Assembly (NCBI GenBank): GCA_008933835.1
Contig: WBUG01000022.1
Span: 1-45,964 of the forward strand
Reading direction: 5' to 3'
Origin: Bacteroidota bacterium
GTDB taxonomy: Bacteria; Bacteroidota; Ignavibacteria; UBA10030; UBA8401
DNA: 45,964 bases
Shown here: positions 40,419-45,964 of the stretch, in pieces
How the letters are laid out: each line of letters starts with the position of its first letter
How positions within the stretch are numbered: position 1 is the stretch's first letter
Notes under the pieces: generated by a model
What the model was told of the DNA's origin: nothing
Databases searched by the model: none
What the model saw: the letters and a program-made list of their open reading frames with translations, nothing else
Translations under genes and position numbers: made by a program

Positions 40419-41908
40419 GTCAATCCGTGATGAAGATACGGCCGGAGGACAACGTCGGCATCGCCATCCGTCCGGTCGCGAAGGGCGAGACGGTGACCGT
40501 GGACGGCATCACCGTTACGGCGGCGGACGACGTGGCGGTGGGACACAAGATCGCGCTGCGGGCGCTCGCGGCGGGGGAGGGCGTGTACAAGTACGGCATG
40601 CGCATCGGTTCGCTCTCCGAAGCGGCGGCGGCGGGCGAGTGGATCCATTCCCACAATCTCAAGACCGACCTGAACGATGCCGTCGAGTACTCGTACGTTC
40701 CCGTACCCGCGCCGCCGAAACGTCCCGGACCGTCCCCGGTCTTCCGCGGGTACCGCCGCGCCAGCGGACGGGTCGGCGTACGGAACGAAGTGTGGATCAT
40801 CAACTCGGTGGGATGCGTCAACCGTTCCGCCGAACGCATCGCGAAGCTCGCCAACCAGCGGTTCGTCCGCGAGAACTTCGACGGGGTCTTCACCTTCTCT
40901 CATCCGTTCGGCTGCAGTCAGCTCGGCGACGACCTGGTCAACACCCGCGCGGTGCTCGGCGGACTCGCGCGCAATCCGAACGCCGGCGGCGTACTGGTGC
41001 TCGGCCTGGGATGCGAGAACCTGCAGCTCGACGCGCTCATCAGGAGCATCCCGGACATCGACCCGAAGCGGCTGCGGTTCTTCAATTCACAGGCGGTGTC
41101 GGACGAAGTGGAGCAGGGACTGGCGATGGTGCAGGAGCTCTTCGACGCGATGAAGGACGACGTGCGTGAGGAGGTCCCGCTCTCGGAACTGACCATCGGC
41201 GTGAAGTGCGGCGGGTCGGACGGTTTCTCCGGCATCACGGCGAACCCGCTCGTCGGACGCATCACGGACATCGTCACGGGATACGGCGGCACCGTGCTGC
41301 AGACCGAGGTCCCCGAGATGTTCGGCGCGGAGCAGCTGCTGATGAACCGCGCGGCCGACCGCGGGGTCTTCGACGGCATCGTCGCGCTCATCAACGAGTT
41401 CAAGGCGTACTTCGTGCGGCACGGACAGCCGGTGTACGAGAACCCGTCGCCGGGCAACAAGGCGGGGGGCCTCACCACGCTGGAGGAGAAATCCCTCGGC
41501 GCCATCCAGAAGGGGGGCGCGGCCGCCGTCACACAGGTGCTGAAGTACGGCGAGACGGCGACGAAGCGGGGACTGGTGCTCATCAATGCTCCCGGCAACG
41601 ACGGCGTCTCCTCCACCGCGATGGCCGCCGGCGGTGCGGTGTTGCTCCTTTTCACCACCGGACGCGGCACGCCGCTCGGCTTCCCTGTTCCGACCGTCAA
41701 GATCTCCACCAATACGGACCTGGCGAAGAACAAACCGGGATGGATCGACTTCAACGCCGGCGCCGTGGTGGACGGAACCGCGACGTTCGAATCGCTCACG
41801 GACGAGTTCCTGCGCTACCTCATCGGCGTCGCCTCCGGCGAACGGACCAAGAACGAGATCAACGAGTACAAGGAGATCGCCATCTGGAAGACGGGTGTGA
41901 CCCTCTGA
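40415..41908 (+). CDS. uxaA: Altronate dehydratase
   Basis: The 497-residue enzyme has an N-terminal SAF domain (about 5-95) and a C-terminal altronate/galactarate dehydratase domain with GYRRASGRVGVRNEVWI, FSHPFGCSQLGDD, VKCGGSDGFSGI and GRGTPLGFPVPTVKISTNT. It dehydrates D-altronate to 2-keto-3-deoxygluconate (KDG), using iron. The length equals that of the fused single-chain form. The ATG overlaps the uxaC stop. uxaB follows after 18 bases. Confidence 0.97.
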   Translation: MSQSVMKIRPEDNVGIAIRPVAKGETVTVDGITVTAADDVAVGHKIALRALAAGEGVYKYGMRIGSLSEAAAAGEWIHSHNLKTDLNDAVEYSYVPVPAPPKRPGPSPVFRGYRRASGRVGVRNEVWIINSVGCVNRSAERIAKLANQRFVRENFDGVFTFSHPFGCSQLGDDLVNTRAVLGGLARNPNAGGVLVLGLGCENLQLDALIRSIPDIDPKRLRFFNSQAVSDEVEQGLAMVQELFDAMKDDVREEVPLSELTIGVKCGGSDGFSGITANPLVGRITDIVTGYGGTVLQTEVPEMFGAEQLLMNRAADRGVFDGIVALINEFKAYFVRHGQPVYENPSPGNKAGGLTTLEEKSLGAIQKGGAAAVTQVLKYGETATKRGLVLINAPGNDGVSSTAMAAGGAVLLLFTTGRGTPLGFPVPTVKISTNTDLAKNKPGWIDFNAGAVVDGTATFESLTDEFLRYLIGVASGERTKNEINEYKEIAIWKTGVTL

Positions 41909-41926
41909 CGGCGAACGAAAGGACCT

Positions 41927-43429
41927 ATGACACCGCTCACCCGTTCCATCCTCCCGTCCATCCTTCCGTCGACCGGCGTCACCGTCGGCCGTACGCCCGC
42001 CGGTCCGGAGCGCGTGATGCAGTTCGGCGAAGGGAACTTCCTCCGCGCGTTCGTGGACTGGATGTTCCAGGAGCTCATCGACCGCGGACTCTATGACGGA
42101 CGCATCGTGGTGGTGCAACCCCTCGAGAACGGTATGGTCGCCGCGCTCAACCGGCAGGAGGGGCTCTACACCGTCGTGCAGCGCGGATATGAAGGCGGCA
42201 CGCTCACGGAACGGCGGAACCTGATCGCCGCGGTCAGCCGGGGCATCGACCCGTACACGCGGTACGAAGATTTCCTGGCGGCCGCCCGGAACCCCGATCT
42301 CCGCGTCATCGTCTCCAACACCACCGAATCGGGCATCCGTTACACCGCGTGCGAACGTCCGGCGGAGCGGTGTCCCGCGTCGTTCCCCGCCAAGGTCACG
42401 GCGCTCCTCTTCGAACGCTTCACCGCGTTCACCGGCGACCCGTCGAAAGGGATGCTCATCATCCCGTGCGAGCTCATCGAACGGAACGGCGACGAACTGA
42501 AGCGGTGCGTCCTGCGGCATGCGGAGGATTGGAACTGCGGCGGCGCGTTCACCGCCTGGGTGGAAGGGCACTGCCGGTTCTACAACACGCTGGTGGACCG
42601 CATCGTACCCGGGTTCCCCAAGGAGGAAATGGCGGAACTCACCGCGCAGTTCGGATATCGGGACGACCTGCTCGTCGCCTGCGAGGTGTTCCACAAGTGG
42701 GTCATCCAGGGCCATCCCGACGCGCAGCGCGAACTCCGCTTCACGGAAGCGGGATTGAACGTCGTCTGGACGGACGACATCACACCGCACCGGACGCTGA
42801 AGGTGCGCATCCTCAACGGCGCCCACACCACGTTCACCATCCCGGCGTACCTGGCGGGGAAGGAGTTCGTGAAGGAGAGCATGGAGGATGAGCTCATCGG
42901 CCGGTTCATCCGCGATGCGGTCGGCGCAGAGATCCTGCCGACGCTCGCGTTCCACGAACAGGAGAAGATCGCCTTCGCGGAGGCCGTGCTGGAGCGTTTC
43001 CGTAATCCGCACATCAAGCATGCGCTGCTGAGCATCACGCTGAACACCCTCTCCAAGTACGCCGTCCGCGTGCTCCCCTCGCTGTTGGAATATCACCGGC
43101 TCAACGGCACCGTTCCGGCGAGGCTCAGCTTCGGTCTGGCGGCGCTCATCCGCTTTTACCGGCCGGCGGGAACGGACGCGAACGGATCAGTAGGTGAATA
43201 CGACGGACGCCGGTATCCCATCCAGGACGTGCCGGAGGTCCTCTCCGCGTTCCGGACGCTGTGGGAGACGCACGGCAGCGACCACGCCGCTCTCGCCGAA
43301 GCGGTGCTGTCGCGCAACGACTGGTGGGGAACGGACCTGCGGAATGTCTCCGGACTCTCCGCCGCCGTCCGGCAGTATCTGGACCGAATCGCTTCCGGCG
43401 GCATCCGGAACGTCATCGCACACTTCTAA
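41927..43429 (+). CDS. uxaB: Tagaturonate reductase
   Basis: The 500-residue protein is a long-chain mannitol-dehydrogenase-type enzyme of the UxaB branch. It shows MQFGEGNFLRAFVDWMFQ for nucleotide binding, VSNTTESGIRYT, PCELIERNGDELK, and KVRILNGAHTTFT around the active site. It reduces tagaturonate to altronate with NADH, between UxaC and UxaA. A GAAAGGA ribosome-binding site precedes the ATG. Fructuronate reductase UxuB of the same family is the main alternative, but the NGAHT region and neighbouring uxaA favour UxaB. Confidence 0.93.
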   Translation: MTPLTRSILPSILPSTGVTVGRTPAGPERVMQFGEGNFLRAFVDWMFQELIDRGLYDGRIVVVQPLENGMVAALNRQEGLYTVVQRGYEGGTLTERRNLIAAVSRGIDPYTRYEDFLAAARNPDLRVIVSNTTESGIRYTACERPAERCPASFPAKVTALLFERFTAFTGDPSKGMLIIPCELIERNGDELKRCVLRHAEDWNCGGAFTAWVEGHCRFYNTLVDRIVPGFPKEEMAELTAQFGYRDDLLVACEVFHKWVIQGHPDAQRELRFTEAGLNVVWTDDITPHRTLKVRILNGAHTTFTIPAYLAGKEFVKESMEDELIGRFIRDAVGAEILPTLAFHEQEKIAFAEAVLERFRNPHIKHALLSITLNTLSKYAVRVLPSLLEYHRLNGTVPARLSFGLAALIRFYRPAGTDANGSVGEYDGRRYPIQDVPEVLSAFRTLWETHGSDHAALAEAVLSRNDWWGTDLRNVSGLSAAVRQYLDRIASGGIRNVIAHF

Positions 43430-43447
43430 CCTGAACGGAGTCCCTTC

Positions 43448-44707
43448 ATGGACCAGAACGCTCCCATGACACGATACCGATGGACCGTCGTCGCGCTCCT
43501 CTTCTTTGCGACGACCATCAACTATATGGACCGCCAGATCCTCGGGCTGCTCGCGCCGGTGCTGCAGAAGGAGATCGGATGGAGCGAGAGCGAGTACGCG
43601 TGGATCGTCACGTCGTTCCAGGCGGCGTACGCGCTCGGTCTGGCGGTGTTCGGCTGGTTCATCGACAAGTACGGGACGAAGATCGGCTATGCGGTCTCCA
43701 TCACCGGATGGAGCATCGCGGCCATGCTGCACGCCGCGGTCTCGACGGTGTTCGGGTTCGGTCTGGCGCGCTTCGGACTCGGCCTGGCCGAAGCGGGGAA
43801 CTTCCCTGCGGCGCAGAAGGCGACCGCCGAGTGGTTCCCCAAGAAGGAACGCGCGCTCACGACCGGCATCTACAATTCCGGCGCCAACATCGGCGCGGTG
43901 GCCGCCCCGGCGGTGGTGCCGTGGCTGACGGTCACCTACGGCTGGCAGGAGGCGTTCATCGTGGTCGGCGCGCTGGGCTTCGTCTGGATCCTCTTCTGGT
44001 GGATGATGTACGACCGGCCGGAGAACAAGAAGCAGGTCTCCGCGGCGGAACTGGCGCACATCCACAGCGATCCGCCCGAACCGCCGGCCGAGAAGATCCC
44101 GTGGGCGAAGCTGCTCACCTATAAGCAGACGTGGGCGTTCATGATCGGGAAGTTCCTCACCGATCCCGTCTGGTGGTTCTACCTGTACTGGCTGCCGAAG
44201 TACCTCAACAAGGAGTACGGCCTCACCATCACGGCGCTGGGACTGCCGCTCATCGTCATCTACACCATGACGAGCGTCGGCAGCATCGGCGGCGGTTGGC
44301 TCTCGTCGAAGCTCATCAAGAGCGGATGGAGCATCAACAAGGCGCGCAAGGTGACGATGCTCGTCTGCGCGACGGCGGTCGTCTCCATCATCGTGGCGTC
44401 GCAGGTGACGGACCTCTGGACGGCGGTGCTCCTCATCGGCATTGCGGCCGCGGCGCACCAGGGATGGTCCGCCAACATCTTCACCACGGCGTCGGACATG
44501 TTCCCGAAGCGCGCCGTCGGTTCGGTCACCGGTCTCGGCGGCATGGCGGGTTCCATCGGCGGACTCATCTTCGCGCCGTTCATCGGCTACGTGCTGGAAT
44601 GGACCGGCAGTTACTTCGTTCCGTTCGTCATCTCCGGTTCGGCGTACCTCGTGGCGCTCGCGGTGATGCATCTCATCGTGCCGAAGCTGGAGCAGGCGGA
44701 GATCTGA
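43448..44707 (+). CDS. Hexuronate transporter of the MFS (ExuT/ACS type)
   Basis: The 419-residue inner-membrane protein has twelve predicted helices and the ExuT-type start TTINYMDRQILGLLAPVLQKEIGWS. Other motifs are GWFIDKYGTKIGYA between helices 2 and 3, GLAEAGNFPAAQKATAEWFPKKERA, and GGWLSSKLIKSGW. The anion:cation symporter family imports galacturonate and glucuronate with protons. Its place between uxaB and a UxuB-like gene supports this substrate. ATG 43448 follows CGGAG; a second ATG at 43466 is possible. Confidence 0.92.
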   Translation: MDQNAPMTRYRWTVVALLFFATTINYMDRQILGLLAPVLQKEIGWSESEYAWIVTSFQAAYALGLAVFGWFIDKYGTKIGYAVSITGWSIAAMLHAAVSTVFGFGLARFGLGLAEAGNFPAAQKATAEWFPKKERALTTGIYNSGANIGAVAAPAVVPWLTVTYGWQEAFIVVGALGFVWILFWWMMYDRPENKKQVSAAELAHIHSDPPEPPAEKIPWAKLLTYKQTWAFMIGKFLTDPVWWFYLYWLPKYLNKEYGLTITALGLPLIVIYTMTSVGSIGGGWLSSKLIKSGWSINKARKVTMLVCATAVVSIIVASQVTDLWTAVLLIGIAAAAHQGWSANIFTTASDMFPKRAVGSVTGLGGMAGSIGGLIFAPFIGYVLEWTGSYFVPFVISGSAYLVALAVMHLIVPKLEQAEI

Positions 44708-44714
44708 CGGAACG

Positions 44715-45494
44715 ATGAACGGATATCTCGACCGGCTCTTCGGACTGCACGGAAAGACCGCCGTGGTCATCGGCGGCGGCGGCGTGCTCGGCGGAAGGAT
44801 GGCGGCGGCGCTCGGGAAAGCGGGGGCCGCCGTCGTCGTGTCATACCGTACCTCGAAGGAGTCCGCGGAACGCGTCGTGAAGGAGATCGTCGGGGCGGGA
44901 GGGAAGGCCGAAACCGTAGCGGCCGACACCACGGACAAGGGGGCGCTGGAGCGGCTCGTCGATGCGGCATCGGAGCGGTTCGGCGGCGTGGACATCCTCG
45001 TCAACGCCCCCGGCGTGAACTCCGCCACCCCCTTCTTCGACATCGAAGCGGAGGAGTGGGACCGCGTCATGGAGAACAACCTGAAAGGGATGTTCCTCGC
45101 CTGTCAGGTGTTCGGTGCGCTCATGCAACAGCGGCGGAGCGGAAGCATCATCAACATCTCCTCGGTCGTCGCGGACATTCCGCAGTCGAAGGTCGCCGTC
45201 TATAATATCTCGAAGGCGGGCGTGAACAGTCTCACACGCTTTCTCGCGCGCGAACTGGCGCCGGACAACGTCCGCGTCAACGCCCTCCAACCGGGCATCT
45301 TCCCGGCGGAACAGAACCGCGCACTGCTGACCGAAGAACGGAAACGCGCCATCCTCGCCCATACACCGATGAACCGGTTCGGCGAACCGGACGAGCTCGC
45401 GGGGGCGGCGGTCTGGCTCGCGTCGGACGCGTCGTCGTTCGTCACCGGAGCGTTCATCACGGTGGACGGCGGTTTTTCGGCGATGAGGATCTGA
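44715..45494 (+). CDS. SDR oxidoreductase, fructuronate/mannonate (UxuB/YjmF)-like
   Basis: The 259-residue short-chain dehydrogenase has an unusual all-glycine cofactor loop GGGGVLGG (20-27) and an active site of S149/S150, Y163 and K167 in YNISK. The C-terminal half reads LQPGIFPAEQNRALL and TPMNRFGEPDELAGAAVWLASD. These tail motifs are typical of the SDR-type D-mannonate oxidoreductases of Bacillus and Bacteroidota, which interconvert fructuronate and mannonate. This would add the glucuronate branch to the galacturonate branch. No uxuA is in the window. KduD is an alternative, but the loop and tail fit UxuB-like enzymes better. Confidence 0.83.
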   Translation: MNGYLDRLFGLHGKTAVVIGGGGVLGGRMAAALGKAGAAVVVSYRTSKESAERVVKEIVGAGGKAETVAADTTDKGALERLVDAASERFGGVDILVNAPGVNSATPFFDIEAEEWDRVMENNLKGMFLACQVFGALMQQRRSGSIINISSVVADIPQSKVAVYNISKAGVNSLTRFLARELAPDNVRVNALQPGIFPAEQNRALLTEERKRAILAHTPMNRFGEPDELAGAAVWLASDASSFVTGAFITVDGGFSAMRI

Positions 45495-45522
45495 ACATTC
45501 CATTGAAACGAAGAGGAGCACC

Positions 45523-45964
45523 ATGTCACTGACGATCAAAACGAAGAATGAGACCGCGTTTGACCTCATCGCTCTCGGCGAGACGATGATCCGCCTGTCG
45601 CCTCCGGGCCACCAGCGCATCGAGTTCGCGCCGCTGCTGGAGGTGTGGGTGGGGGGCGGAGAGTATAACGTCGCCTACGCGCTCTCCCGCCTGGGCCTCC
45701 GCACCGGCTGGGTCGGCGGCCTGAACGACTCCCCGATGGGCGCCATCGTCAGGAACCACGCCCGCGCGGTGGGAGTGAACGTCGAATACGCCGTCACGCG
45801 CAAGTATGACGGCATGGGGAAGAAGGACCGTATCGGCCTGAACTTCACCGAGGTGGGGTTCGGTCCGCGAGCCTCGGTGACGCTGTATGACCGCGCATAC
45901 TCGGCCACGGCCGGCATCAAGCCGGGGGAGGTCGATTGGAAGGAACTGTTCGGGAAGAAGGGGG
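45523..45964 (+). CDS. kdgK: 2-keto-3-deoxygluconate kinase, 5' part (cut by window end)
   Basis: The first 147 residues of a PfkB-type sugar kinase are present: FDLIALGETMIRLSPPGHQRI at 13-33, VGGGEYNVAYALSRLGLRTGWVGGLNDSPMG at 46-76, and VEYAVTRKYDGMGKKDRIGLNFTE. This matches KDG kinase, which makes KDPG, the last step before aldol cleavage. The catalytic C-terminal GAGD motif lies beyond the window. An AGAGGAGC ribosome-binding site precedes the ATG. Context (uxaC, uxaA, uxaB) supports KdgK over other PfkB kinases. Confidence 0.9.
   Translation, partial: MSLTIKTKNETAFDLIALGETMIRLSPPGHQRIEFAPLLEVWVGGGEYNVAYALSRLGLRTGWVGGLNDSPMGAIVRNHARAVGVNVEYAVTRKYDGMGKKDRIGLNFTEVGFGPRASVTLYDRAYSATAGIKPGEVDWKELFGKKG

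Noticed and set aside
1-45964. CRISPR arrays, tRNA or rRNA genes, prophage, toxin-antitoxin or known defence genes
   Set aside because: No repeat-spacer pattern, cloverleaf, conserved rRNA core or diagnostic protein motif was found on either strand.

Overview
The window is GC-rich by eye and densely coded. It carries seven secreted proteins ending in the C-terminal sorting domain built on a core like NFPNPFNPST. That is the hallmark of type IX secretion (T9SS) cargo in the Bacteroidota/Ignavibacteriota/Chlorobiota group. Promoter-like sites here follow TTG(AAA)-N17/18-TAnnTT(T)G, which also fits that group. I infer a free-living, heterotrophic member of the Ignavibacteriota or a related lineage. 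No rRNA, tRNA or CRISPR array was seen.

Left part (1-11802): a small direct repeat at the very edge may be an insertion-sequence end, followed by a DUF486 membrane protein. Next come an orphan sigma-54 response regulator overlapping carA, a DUF4159/DUF4175 pair, an L-2-hydroxyglutarate oxidase, a DASS/SLC13 transporter, a histone-deacetylase-fold protein, a candidate structured RNA with a terminator, and a DUF2062 membrane protein.

Middle part (11939-23951): a tightly overlapping three-gene set of T9SS cargo (GH10-like hydrolase, phosphodiester glycosidase, Asp-box propeller). It faces a minus-strand pair for protein deglycation (fructosamine-3-kinase family plus low-molecular-weight phosphatase), a pilin-like protein, and a matrixin metalloprotease with a small secreted partner. 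A divergent promoter region then leads to a small membrane protein and a methyltransferase.

Right part (24096-45964): about 22 kb, all on the plus strand, form a pectin/galacturonan utilization locus. It encodes a T9SS glycoside hydrolase, a TonB-dependent receptor with no SusD partner, and a T9SS beta-helix protein of unknown activity. These are followed by GH28, GH105, a rhamnogalacturonan-acetylesterase-like protein, a LacI regulator, a divergent CE8 esterase and a T9SS PL9 lyase, and then UxaC, UxaA, UxaB, an ExuT-type transporter, a UxuB-like SDR and KdgK (cut by the window end). The layout implies that surface enzymes cut pectin, the receptor imports oligomers, periplasmic enzymes finish them, and the uronates go to KDG and KDPG in the cytoplasm. 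A LacI-type operator overlaps the promoter of the receptor gene and is the likely control point. Many genes overlap by four bases (ATGA), indicating long translationally coupled operons.
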